Shown: positions 16,441 to 25,079 of the stretch, piece by piece | Position numbering within the stretch: the stretch's first letter is position 1 | Layout of the letters: every line of letters begins with the position of its first letter | Source of the DNA: a bacterium | Lineage (GTDB): Bacteria > Omnitrophota > Gorgyraeia > Duberdicusellales > 4484-171 | DNA length: 42,645 bases | NCBI GenBank assembly: GCA_021796115.1 | Contig: JAJYOP010000014.1 | Span: 1-42,645, forward strand | Direction: 5' to 3' | Notes under the pieces: generated by a model | The model's database searches: none | Told to the model about the DNA's origin: nothing | What the model saw: the letters and a program-made list of their open reading frames with translations, nothing else | Position numbers and translations under genes: made by a program

Positions 16441-17475
16441 ATGCCGCAGACAAAAATAATTGCCACACTCGGCCCTTCAACCGACAACGAAAATATCTTA
16501 AAAAAGATGGCTTCTTTTGGCCTTGACATTGCCAGGCTTAATTTTTCTCACGGCAATCCAAAGGAGCATTTAAACCGCCTGAAGTTAATCAGGTCAATAA
16601 ACAAAAAATATCACCACAAAATTACTATTATGCAGGATCTGGAAGGTTATAGAATTAGAATTGGTAAAATTACCGAACCAATACCGCTTAAGAAAAAAGA
16701 AATAATTTATTTAACCAGCGAAGATATTATTGGTTCAGGCCGCGAAATCAGTTTTGATTATAAAGGCAGTTTTAAAGGTATAAAAAATGGTAATTTTATT
16801 TTTATCGATGATGGGAAAATATGCCTGAAAGTAAAAGAAGTTGCCAGGAAAAGATTAAAAACGGAAGTAGTTTGCGCCGGGCTCCTAAAAGAGAGGAAGG
16901 GAGTAAATATTCCGGATGCTAAACTGGAATTTGAAGCACTTACGGAAAAAGACAGGAATGATATAAAATTTACCATTGAACATAAAACAGAATATGTTGC
17001 GCAGTCTTTCGTAAATCGCGCAAAAGACATAACGCTGCTCAAGGGTATCCTTAAACAGAATAAAAGCCAAGCGGAAATTTTTGCCAAAATCGAAAGCAGA
17101 GATGCGCTGATAAATATCGATGAGATTATTAAAGAGGCAGACGGAATCATTGTTGCCAGAGGGGACCTTGGGATTTGTCTGCCGATATATAAGGTGCCGG
17201 TAATCCAGAAGGAAGTAGTAAAGAAATGTAAAGTCGCAGGCAAGCCGGTAGTTGTAGCAACGCAAATGCTTGAAAGTATGATTGAAGAGGAAATCCCTAC
17301 AAGGGCAGAGGTAAGCGATGTGGCCAATGCTATTCTAGACGGCGCAGACGGACTTTTAGTTTCATCAGAAACAACCATCGGCAAATATCCGGATAAAGTT
17401 ATAGAGATGATGCGTAAGGTTATTGATTACACCGAAAAATATAAAGAAGAACAAAAGGAATTTTTAGGCCAATGA
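16441..17475 (+). CDS. Short pyruvate kinase lacking the C-terminal domain (start ATG 16441; GTG 16429 also possible)
   Basis: TKIIATLGPST, RLNFSHG, EALTEKDRNDI, AQSFV, AKIES, VARGDLG, ATQMLESMI, PTRAEVSDVANAILDGAD, SSETTIGKYP; ends about 120 residues earlier than typical PK. Confidence 0.88.
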   Translation: MPQTKIIATLGPSTDNENILKKMASFGLDIARLNFSHGNPKEHLNRLKLIRSINKKYHHKITIMQDLEGYRIRIGKITEPIPLKKKEIIYLTSEDIIGSGREISFDYKGSFKGIKNGNFIFIDDGKICLKVKEVARKRLKTEVVCAGLLKERKGVNIPDAKLEFEALTEKDRNDIKFTIEHKTEYVAQSFVNRAKDITLLKGILKQNKSQAEIFAKIESRDALINIDEIIKEADGIIVARGDLGICLPIYKVPVIQKEVVKKCKVAGKPVVVATQMLESMIEEEIPTRAEVSDVANAILDGADGLLVSSETTIGKYPDKVIEMMRKVIDYTEKYKEEQKEFLGQ

Positions 17476-18245
17476 AGCCGACAAGGGAAAGAATTGAGTT
17501 AAAGGGTATAGTCAGGCATGCTTATAAAACCATAGGCCGGGCTTGCGCTGATTTTAGTATGATTAAAGATGGCGATAGGATTTTAATCGGGGTTTCTGGC
17601 GGGCTGGATAGTCTTATGCTTTTAAAACTTTTTAAAGAACGCCAGGCGCGTATCCCTATAGATTTTGAGATTGCCGCTTGTTTCGTCGATACAAATTTCA
17701 TTAAGATTAACAAAAAAGCCTTAAAAAAATATGTTGAATCTCTGGGCATAGAATATATTGAAAAAGAATTAAAGATAAAGAAAAATGAGATAAATTGTTT
17801 CTGGTGTTCCTGGAGCAGAAGAAGGCTTCTCTTTGAAACCGCTCGAGACCGAAATTTTAATAAGGTTGCTTTCGGCCATAATTTGGATGATATTATCGAA
17901 ACCACTCTTCTGAACCTTTTCTTTAACGGAGAAATAAGCACGATGAAGCCGAAAATCGAACTTTTTGGCGGAAGGCTTACGGTAATTCGTCCGCTAGCAT
18001 ATTTAGAGAAGAAAAAAATTGCTGAAGCCTCGGGATTATTTTCTTTTCCCAATACACAATATGATTGTCCCTACGGAAAGAAATCAGAACGTAAAACAGT
18101 TAGAGAAATTATAGGAAGTCTTGCGGCGGAGCATCCGGATGTAAAGAAGAATATTTTCGGTGCGCTTGGCCGGATAAGAAAAGATTATTTGCTTGATGCT
18201 AAACCCAGGGAAAAACATTATAAGCGTGAATTGGCATTAAGGTAA
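17472..18245 (+). CDS. TtcA-family PP-loop ATPase (tRNA 2-thiocytidine biosynthesis-like)
   Basis: IGVSGGLDSLMLL PP-loop, NCFWCSWSRRR, GHNLDDIIETTLLNLFFNG; ATGA overlap with upstream gene. Confidence 0.87.
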   Translation: MKPTRERIELKGIVRHAYKTIGRACADFSMIKDGDRILIGVSGGLDSLMLLKLFKERQARIPIDFEIAACFVDTNFIKINKKALKKYVESLGIEYIEKELKIKKNEINCFWCSWSRRRLLFETARDRNFNKVAFGHNLDDIIETTLLNLFFNGEISTMKPKIELFGGRLTVIRPLAYLEKKKIAEASGLFSFPNTQYDCPYGKKSERKTVREIIGSLAAEHPDVKKNIFGALGRIRKDYLLDAKPREKHYKRELALR

Positions 18246-18249
18246 ATTT

Positions 18250-18879
18250 ATGAAAATATTAATCACTGCAGGGCCAACTTGGATTAAGGTGGACGATGTG
18301 CGGGTGATTACCACAATATTCAGTGGTAAGACCGGCATATATCTTGCCAGAAATTTTAAACAGAAAGGCAATTCGGTAGCGCTGATTATAAATTCACCAA
18401 GCCTCGATAGGGCGCAATTGAGAGGGGTAAAAGTAATTCCTTTCAAATATTTCGAGGAGTTTAAAGAAAAAGTTACTAAGGAAGTAAAAACTAATCGTTA
18501 TGATGTAATAATTCATAGTGCAGCCGTTGCTGACTATAAATTAAGCAAGGTTTTTAAAGGTAAATTTCCTTCCGGCAAGAAAACGGTAACTTTAAAGTTC
18601 GCCCCGGCAGAGAAAATCATTAAGATAATAAGACGCTTCCAAAAACAGGCAGTTTTGATACAATTCAAACTAGAGATAAAGCGAAAAGGCTTACTTAAAA
18701 AAGCATATCAAAGCCTTAAGGGAAATAAAAGTGATTTCGTCGTGGCTAATGCTTTAGAGGACTTAAGATTGGGGTATAAATCGTTCCTGATCGACAAAAA
18801 CAATAATATAATAACACTTAATTCTAAAGAGTCACTTTTCAGTAACCTTGAAAAGATTACGAAAGCCGGAGGAAGATAA
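18250..18879 (+). CDS. coaB: Phosphopantothenate-cysteine ligase domain, stand-alone CoaB
   Basis: ILITAGPTWIKVDDVRVITT.FSGKTG, HSAAVADYK, VVANALED. Confidence 0.85.
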   Translation: MKILITAGPTWIKVDDVRVITTIFSGKTGIYLARNFKQKGNSVALIINSPSLDRAQLRGVKVIPFKYFEEFKEKVTKEVKTNRYDVIIHSAAVADYKLSKVFKGKFPSGKKTVTLKFAPAEKIIKIIRRFQKQAVLIQFKLEIKRKGLLKKAYQSLKGNKSDFVVANALEDLRLGYKSFLIDKNNNIITLNSKESLFSNLEKITKAGGR

Positions 18880-19421
18880 TGAAAAAGAATGTTTTAGTCG
18901 GCGTTTGCGCCGGAATTGCTTCGTATAAAACCTGCGAGCTCATCAGGCTTTTAGTAAAAGATAATTTTAACGTAAAAGTGATCATGACAGAGAGTTCGAC
19001 AAAATTTGTCACGCCACTGGTTTTTCAAACGCTTTCGAATAACCTCGTATGCCTTGACATGTTTTCACTGGCAAAAGAGGATGGTATAAAACATATAGAG
19101 ATAACTGACTGGACGGATATTTGCGTGGTCGCGCCGCTTACCGCAAACACACTCTCAAAAATTGCTAACGGTATTTGTGATAACCTTTTAACGACGGTAA
19201 TCTGTGCCTTGCCTCAAAATAAGAAAATTATTTTTGCCCCGGCAATGAATACTAATATGTGGAAGAATCCGATAATCCAGGAAAATGTAGAGAAATTAAA
19301 ACAATTAAAAAGATATACATTTTTGAATCCGGCAGAGGGCGTGCTTGCTTGCGGAGCCTATGGCGAAGGAAGAATGCTGGAACCCGAAGAGATTTACAAA
19401 AAGATACAAATATCCATATAG
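18879..19421 (+). CDS. coaC: Phosphopantothenoylcysteine decarboxylase, stand-alone CoaC
   Basis: GVCAGIASYKTCELIRLL, MTESSTKFVTPL, APLTANTLSKIANGICDNLL, APAMNTNMW, ACGAYGEGRM. Confidence 0.92.
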   Translation: MKKNVLVGVCAGIASYKTCELIRLLVKDNFNVKVIMTESSTKFVTPLVFQTLSNNLVCLDMFSLAKEDGIKHIEITDWTDICVVAPLTANTLSKIANGICDNLLTTVICALPQNKKIIFAPAMNTNMWKNPIIQENVEKLKQLKRYTFLNPAEGVLACGAYGEGRMLEPEEIYKKIQISI

Positions 19422-19479
19422 GTAAATAGTTAATAGCATCAAATTCGCTATAATAGGTTAGTTATTAATAAAATATAAT

Positions 19480-20859
19480 ATGATTTTAATTGGTTTTATA
19501 CTAGGTGCTGTGTCTGGGGTGATTATAGGTTGGCTAATAGCGTCTTTAACGAAAGCAAAGTATTTAGCTAAAAAAATAAGAGAGATTGAAACTAAAACAT
19601 TAGGTTCTGATAAAACTATAGAAGAACTAAGAAGGCAATTACAGGAAAAAGAAGAAAAGAACAACAAGCTTTCAGAAATGTTTTTAAGCGAACAAAGCAT
19701 CAAGGTTAGAGCAGAAACACAGCTCGTTGAAGCTAAGGCTAATATTGAGGAACAGAAGAAATTAATAGATGACTCTACTAAGAAATTAAAAGATACGTTT
19801 GAAGCACTTTCGTCAGCAGCATTGAAAAGCAATAATCAAGCTTTTTTAGAATTAGCAAAAAGCTCATTAGAGAAATATATAAGCGATTCCAAGGGTGATT
19901 TAGAAAAAAGACAAGATGCTATAGAAAAAATGCTTGTTCCATTAAAAGAAGAACTTGAGAAATATGATAATAATATAAAAATTCTTGAAGCTTCTAGAAA
20001 AGAAGCCTATGGAGAATTGAAAGCCCAATTGGTTAACATGAAAGATATGGAAGGAAAATTGCAAAAAGAAACAAATGCCTTAGTTACCGCTCTTAAAACT
20101 TCTCAGGTTAGAGGTAAATATGGCGAGATTGGACTCAAGAGAGTTGTTGAATTTGCTGGGATGTCAAAATTTTGTGACTTTGAAGAACAGGTTAGCAAAA
20201 CAACTGAAGAAGGTTCTATCCGGCCAGATTTAATTGTAAAATTGCCTGGTAATAGAACGGTAATTATTGATGCTAAAGTGCCATTGTTGGCCTATATGCA
20301 GGCTTTTGAAACTACAGAAGATGCGTCCAAGGAAGCATTCTTAAAACAACACGCAAAGGCTGTTAGAGAACACTTAAAAATATTAAGCTCCAAATCTTAC
20401 TGGAGTCAATTTAAAGAAACTCCAGATTTTGTTGTGCTTTATATGCAAATAGAATCATCTTTTGGCGCAGCTTTGGAAATTGACAGGAATCTTATAGAAG
20501 ATGGGCTTACTAACCAAATTATTTTTGCAACCCCTACAACTTTAATAACTCTCTTGCGAACAGTTGCTTATAGCTGGTATCAAGAAAAGGTTACAGAGAA
20601 TTCAAAGAAAATCTGGGAAACTGGCGTAGAGCTTTTTAATAGAATCGCAATACTCGTTGAATACTTAACAAGCATTGGTGAAAATTTGAAATCCGCTGTT
20701 GATAGTTATAATAAAGCAACCAGTTCTTTAGAGACAAGGTTTATTCCACAAGTTAGAAAATTAAAAGATCTCGGAGCAGCTAATTCAGGTAAAGAATTGC
20801 CAGAGATTCAAGCTATAGATACGCCAATCAAGAACCCCCCAGAAATCAACGCAAAATAG
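19480..20859 (+). CDS. rmuC: RmuC-family protein
   Basis: N-terminal TM and coiled coil; RGKYGEIGLKRVVEFAGM, RPDLIVKLPG, IDAKVPLLAY, FATPTTLITLLRTVAYSW. Confidence 0.93.
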   Translation: MILIGFILGAVSGVIIGWLIASLTKAKYLAKKIREIETKTLGSDKTIEELRRQLQEKEEKNNKLSEMFLSEQSIKVRAETQLVEAKANIEEQKKLIDDSTKKLKDTFEALSSAALKSNNQAFLELAKSSLEKYISDSKGDLEKRQDAIEKMLVPLKEELEKYDNNIKILEASRKEAYGELKAQLVNMKDMEGKLQKETNALVTALKTSQVRGKYGEIGLKRVVEFAGMSKFCDFEEQVSKTTEEGSIRPDLIVKLPGNRTVIIDAKVPLLAYMQAFETTEDASKEAFLKQHAKAVREHLKILSSKSYWSQFKETPDFVVLYMQIESSFGAALEIDRNLIEDGLTNQIIFATPTTLITLLRTVAYSWYQEKVTENSKKIWETGVELFNRIAILVEYLTSIGENLKSAVDSYNKATSSLETRFIPQVRKLKDLGAANSGKELPEIQAIDTPIKNPPEINAK

Positions 20860-20898
20860 TAGGTTTATCTTTAGCTTATTAAAGAGAATATTAGAATA

Positions 20899-21114
20899 AT
20901 GACGATAAATGTCAAAGTTTTCCCGAAGGCAAAGAAAGAGAAAGTCGAAGAGGCAAGCGGTATCTTAAAAGTTTACATGAATGAGCCGGCAATAGAAAAC
21001 CGGGCAAATAAGAAACTTATCAAGATGCTTGCCGAGCATTTTAAAGTAAAAAAGTATAATATAAATATTATAAAAGGGCTTAAATCCCGAGAAAAGGTAA
21101 TTGAGATAGCCTAG
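20899..21114 (+). CDS. DUF167/YggU-family protein
   Basis: INVKVFPKAKKEKVEE, LKVYMNEPAIENRANKKLIKMLAEHF, IIKGLKSREKVIEI. Confidence 0.9.
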   Translation: MTINVKVFPKAKKEKVEEASGILKVYMNEPAIENRANKKLIKMLAEHFKVKKYNINIIKGLKSREKVIEIA

Positions 21115-21133
21115 TCCTCATTGTAAATATACC

Positions 21134-21802
21134 GTGAAATTACTTGAACGCGATAATTGTTTTCTTATTAAAGATTTTTTCGACGATAAGATAATCGCCG
21201 GTTTTAGCAAACCTGTTTTTTCCGGCAATGTCGAAGAAGATTTACCGTTAATTTTGAAAGAATTAACCAAAGACTTTCAAATTGCCTTTCTACACCAAAT
21301 TCATTCTCCTATAGTCCATAAAATAAATAAACCAGGCCGTTATGAGGGCGATGGGTTGATGACAAAAAAGTCCGGCCTTGTCTGTGTGGTAAGAACTGCA
21401 GATTGTTTGCCGGTTTTTTTAGCAAGTAAAGAGCAAGGAACCATTGGCATTGTCCATATGGGTTGGCGCGGCGCTAAAGAAGGCATACTCGATAATATAA
21501 ATGAAGACTTATCTGCCTTTAAAGCACTTGCTGGTGTAGGCTTACGGCAGTGCTGTTATGAAGTGGGAAAAGATTTTTTAACCTATAATGGTTTTACAGA
21601 ATTTCTTAAAGAGCGCTCAGGCAAATTTTATTTCGCGCCGGCAGGTTTTGCCAAGAAAAAACTTATAGCTTACGGGCTTAAGGATGACAATTTTTGTGAT
21701 TTAGATATTTGTAGCCTCTGTTCGGATAAAGATTTATTTTCCTATCGCAGAAATGCAACTGAAAAGCGTACTTTATCGTTCATTCTACGACAAGAAGATT
21801 GA
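21134..21802 (+). CDS. pgeF: Laccase-domain (YfiH/PgeF) purine nucleoside phosphorylase-like protein
   Basis: LHQIHS, EGDGLMTKKSGLVCVVRTADCLPVFL, GIVHMGWRGAKEGI; GTG start. Confidence 0.87.
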   Translation: MKLLERDNCFLIKDFFDDKIIAGFSKPVFSGNVEEDLPLILKELTKDFQIAFLHQIHSPIVHKINKPGRYEGDGLMTKKSGLVCVVRTADCLPVFLASKEQGTIGIVHMGWRGAKEGILDNINEDLSAFKALAGVGLRQCCYEVGKDFLTYNGFTEFLKERSGKFYFAPAGFAKKKLIAYGLKDDNFCDLDICSLCSDKDLFSYRRNATEKRTLSFILRQED

Positions 21803-21919
21803 CAAAATAACCCTTAAAAAAACATTAGCTTTATAGAATTTACGTGATAAAATTAAAAACTCTTGCATTTTTAAGGGGCAATTTTCAGTTAAAAACTACT
21901 TAAAATAAAAGGATTATAT

Positions 21920-23008
21920 ATGGAACTGCTAAAAACTCCTCTTTACGAAAAGCACGTTGATAACAACGCACATATAGTTGATTTTTCGGGCTGGGCCTTG
22001 CCTGTTGAATACTCAAGTATTCTTAAAGAGGCTAAAGCGGTACGCAGTACTTGCGGCCTTTTTGATGCTTCACATATGGGTGAAATATATGTGAAAGGCA
22101 AAGACGCGCTTACCTTTCTTCAAAGCCTTACACCAAACGACATTTCGATTACTAAAAAAGGCCAATTGCAATACAACCTTTTTCTCAATGACAAAGGCGG
22201 AATAGTTGATGATCTGATGATTTATAATCTCGGCGAAAATAACTTTTTGTGCGTGGTTAATGCTTCCAATACCGATAAAGTATACAACTGGCTGAAAACT
22301 AAAAAACAAGAGTCTAAATATGCCAATTTAGAAATCATTAATGAAAGCGGCAGCACCTCTTTACTTTCTTTGCAGGGGCCGAGAGCAGTTTTTGTTATGG
22401 AAAAAATCTTTGGCGCTGGAATTAAAAATTTAAAATATATGCGTTTTACGGAACTATCGTTCAAAAACAAGCAAATTATAATTTCAAGAAGCGGTTATAC
22501 CGGCGAAGATGGTTTTGAAATTTATTGCAATAATGCGTTTGCGCCTTTAGTTTGGGACCTTATATTAAAATACGGAAAAGAAGAGGGTCTGGTTTTAAGC
22601 GGTTTAGGCGCCCGGGACGTTTTGCGTATTGAGGCCGGCTATCCTTTATATGGCCATGAGATAAATGATGAGACTAATCCGCTTGAGGCTTCTTTAGGCT
22701 GGGTTACAAAGATAAAAAAAGATTTCATTGGCAAAGAAAAAATTAACAATAAACGGATTATGCGCAAGAGAGTCGGCTTTGTTATGGAAGAGCGGGCTAT
22801 CGCGCGCCAGGGTTATCCTATTCTGGCTTCCGGCAAAATCATTGGCGAGGTAACCAGCGGAACCTATTCGCCAAACCTTAACCAGTTTATCGGTATGGCT
22901 TATATCGAAAGTGCTTTTTCTGCGGTCGGACATTTTGTCGATATAAAAATAAGAGATAAATTTTATAAAGCAAAAATAACAAATTTCAATTTTATCGGTA
23001 AGAAATAA
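21920..23008 (+). CDS. gcvT: Glycine cleavage system T protein
   Basis: KTPLYEKHV, GLFDASHMGEI, SLQGP, SRSGYTGEDGFEIYC, LGARDVLRIEAGYPLYGHEI. Confidence 0.97.
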   Translation: MELLKTPLYEKHVDNNAHIVDFSGWALPVEYSSILKEAKAVRSTCGLFDASHMGEIYVKGKDALTFLQSLTPNDISITKKGQLQYNLFLNDKGGIVDDLMIYNLGENNFLCVVNASNTDKVYNWLKTKKQESKYANLEIINESGSTSLLSLQGPRAVFVMEKIFGAGIKNLKYMRFTELSFKNKQIIISRSGYTGEDGFEIYCNNAFAPLVWDLILKYGKEEGLVLSGLGARDVLRIEAGYPLYGHEINDETNPLEASLGWVTKIKKDFIGKEKINNKRIMRKRVGFVMEERAIARQGYPILASGKIIGEVTSGTYSPNLNQFIGMAYIESAFSAVGHFVDIKIRDKFYKAKITNFNFIGKK

Positions 23009-23020
23009 CTCTACTTGTTT

Positions 23021-23044
23021 TCTCCCAGGCTAAAGCTTGGGAGA
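23021..23044 (+). repeat. Stem-loop with TAAA loop
   Basis: tctcccaggc-taaa-gcttgggaga, 10-bp stem with one G.U. Confidence 0.82.
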
Positions 23045-23048
23045 ATTC

Positions 23049-23083
23049 GACTAAGTCTTTTTGCAAAGCAAGAAAACTTAGTC
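23049..23083 (+). repeat. Second stem-loop, 9 nt before the gcvH SD
   Basis: gactaagt (23049-23056) / acttagtc (23076-23083); GGAGG at 23092-23096. Confidence 0.75.
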
Positions 23084-23102
23084 TCATTAAAGGAGGATAG
23101 CC

Positions 23103-23483
23103 ATGGCTACTCTTAAATTTTCTAAAACGCATGAATGGGCAAAAATAGATGCAAATATAGCGGTAATCGGAATAAGCGACCATGCGCAAAAAGCATTGGG
23201 AGACATTGTTTTTATAGAGCTGCCGAAAATTGGCGCAAAGCTTAAAGCCAATGCGCAATTCGGCACAATCGAATCAACTAAGGCTGCCAGTGAGCTTTAT
23301 TCGCCTTTGAGCGGAGAGGTTACCGAAATTAATAAAGAACTGCTCAATAACCCACAGTGGGTTAATGAATCGCCTTTTGAGCGCGGTTGGATGATTAAAA
23401 TTAAAGTAGAAAATAGCAACGAACCATCCAGCCTGATGGATGAAGCAGTCTATAAAGAATTTGCCGCCAAAGAAGCCCATTAA
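23103..23483 (+). CDS. gcvH: Glycine cleavage system H protein
   Basis: KTHEWAKI, GISDHAQKALGDIVFIELP, IESTKAASELYSPLSGEV with lipoyl Lys. Confidence 0.97.
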   Translation: MATLKFSKTHEWAKIDANIAVIGISDHAQKALGDIVFIELPKIGAKLKANAQFGTIESTKAASELYSPLSGEVTEINKELLNNPQWVNESPFERGWMIKIKVENSNEPSSLMDEAVYKEFAAKEAH

Positions 23484-23486
23484 TAA

Positions 23487-23735
23487 ATGAAATTCCAAAT
23501 CACAAATTCTCCACCAGAGGCGAGGCCGCCCACATATAAAAATATATCAGTGGCGGACAAGCACCAAATAAATTCCCATGACCAAAATTCCAATGTTCTA
23601 AACATAAATCGTTTTGGTCATTTGAACATTGGAGCTTGGAAGTTATTTGGCATTTGTCCTTCGACTACGCTTGAGGACAACCCTGAGCGAGTGAAAACGA
23701 GTTGAAGGGTTGGTGCTTGGAAATTAGAATTTTTT
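23487..23735. repeat. Composite/nested repeat region between gcvH and gcvPA
   Basis: CCAAAT-word element; ATGACCAAAA 23578-23587/TTTTGGTCAT 23612-23621; CCAATGTTC 23590-23598/GAACATTGG 23624-23632; separate CCTTCGAC...GTTGAAGG palindrome 23658-23708 inside it. Confidence 0.82.
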
Positions 23736-23740
23736 AAATT

Positions 23741-25078
23741 ATGCCATACATTCTAAATACAGAAAAAGATATCAAAGAGATGTTGACTACGATAGGCATA
23801 TCGAGCCTTGATGATTTATACCGGCATCTTCCAAACCAAATCAAAATTAATAAAAAGTTAAACCTTCCATCAGGATTATCCGAACAGGAATTAAGAAGTT
23901 TTATTATTGCTTTAGCGGCAAAAAATAAAACCATAAACGAGTTCAACTCATTTTTAGGCGCCGGCTCTTACAAGCATTATGTACCTTCAGCGTTGAACTC
24001 AATAATTTCCCGTGCTGAATTTCTAACTGCCTATACGCCTTATCAGGCGGAATGTTCGCAGGGGATTTTGCAGGCAATTTATGAATACCAGAGTTATATC
24101 TGTCTTTTGACCGGCATGGATGTTTCAAATGCGTCTTTATTCGACGGAGGAAGCAGCTTGGCAGAAAGCATATTGATGTCGTTAAGAGTAACTCAGCGTA
24201 AAAAAGTTATTATATCTTCGGCAATCCATCCCGAATACAAGAGAACGATTTATACATATTTAAGCGGTTTTAATTTTAAGATCCAGGAAATAAATTTTGA
24301 CCAACAAGGTTTAACCGACATAAATCAGTTAACTGCAGATGGTGATACAGCTTGTATTGCGATACAGAGCCCGAATTTTTTTGGTATCATCGAAAAGCTA
24401 GGCAAAATTTCTTCTCTGGCAAAAGAAAAAGGCGCTTTAGTGATACAAGTCGCAAATCCGGTGAGCCTGGCAATTTTGAAAGAACCGGCTGCTCAGGGAG
24501 TTGATATTGTTTGCGGTGACGGACAGGCCTTGGGCGGATTTTTAAGTTTTGGCGGACCGAGTTTTGGTTTTATTGCAACAAAGAATGAATTCTTGCGCCA
24601 GCTGCCCGGCCGCATCGTCGGTAAAAGTACGGATAAAGAAGGCAAAACCGCATACTGCCTTACCATCCAGGCCAGAGAGCAGCATATCAAAAGAGAAAGA
24701 GCGACAAGCAATATCTGTTCTAACCAGTCTCTGAATGCGATTTCTGCGGCAATATACTTATCTTTGATGGGTAAGGAGGGCTTATACGATTGCGCTTTGT
24801 ATTCATTGAACTTAGCGCATTATTTGCACGGCCGGATTAGTGAAGTCAAAGGTGTAAAAATTAATTTTTCTAATAATTTTTTCAATGAGTTTGTCTGGAA
24901 TGTAGAAAATCAGAAAACTGTAATAAAAAAATTGTATAAAAAAGGAATAATTTCCGGATTAGCGCTGAGTAAATTTTATCCGGGACTTAAAGGCGGCATA
25001 TTAAGCTGTTGTACGGAAACAAAAAGTAGAGCCCAAATCGATGAGTTTATCGAAACACTAAAAACTATTCTAAATTAA
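23741..25078 (+). CDS. gcvPA: Glycine dehydrogenase (decarboxylating) subunit 1
   Basis: FLGAGSYKHYVPSALN, TAYTPYQAECSQGILQAIYEYQSYIC.LTGMDVSNASL, GKSTDKEGKTAYCLTIQAREQHIKRERATSNICSNQSL. Confidence 0.96.
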   Translation: MPYILNTEKDIKEMLTTIGISSLDDLYRHLPNQIKINKKLNLPSGLSEQELRSFIIALAAKNKTINEFNSFLGAGSYKHYVPSALNSIISRAEFLTAYTPYQAECSQGILQAIYEYQSYICLLTGMDVSNASLFDGGSSLAESILMSLRVTQRKKVIISSAIHPEYKRTIYTYLSGFNFKIQEINFDQQGLTDINQLTADGDTACIAIQSPNFFGIIEKLGKISSLAKEKGALVIQVANPVSLAILKEPAAQGVDIVCGDGQALGGFLSFGGPSFGFIATKNEFLRQLPGRIVGKSTDKEGKTAYCLTIQAREQHIKRERATSNICSNQSLNAISAAIYLSLMGKEGLYDCALYSLNLAHYLHGRISEVKGVKINFSNNFFNEFVWNVENQKTVIKKLYKKGIISGLALSKFYPGLKGGILSCCTETKSRAQIDEFIETLKTILN

Positions 25079-25079
25079 C

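Noticed and set aside
16758-17384. 208-aa minus-strand ORF over pyruvate kinase
   Set aside because: Antisense to a gene with full catalytic motifs; composition typical of reverse-complement translation.
21803-21919. Possible glycine riboswitch before gcvT
   Set aside because: Region is AT-rich and short with no recognisable glycine aptamer.
23487-23705. 72-aa ORF between gcvH and gcvPA
   Set aside because: Consists entirely of the composite word/palindrome repeats; no plausible protein signature.
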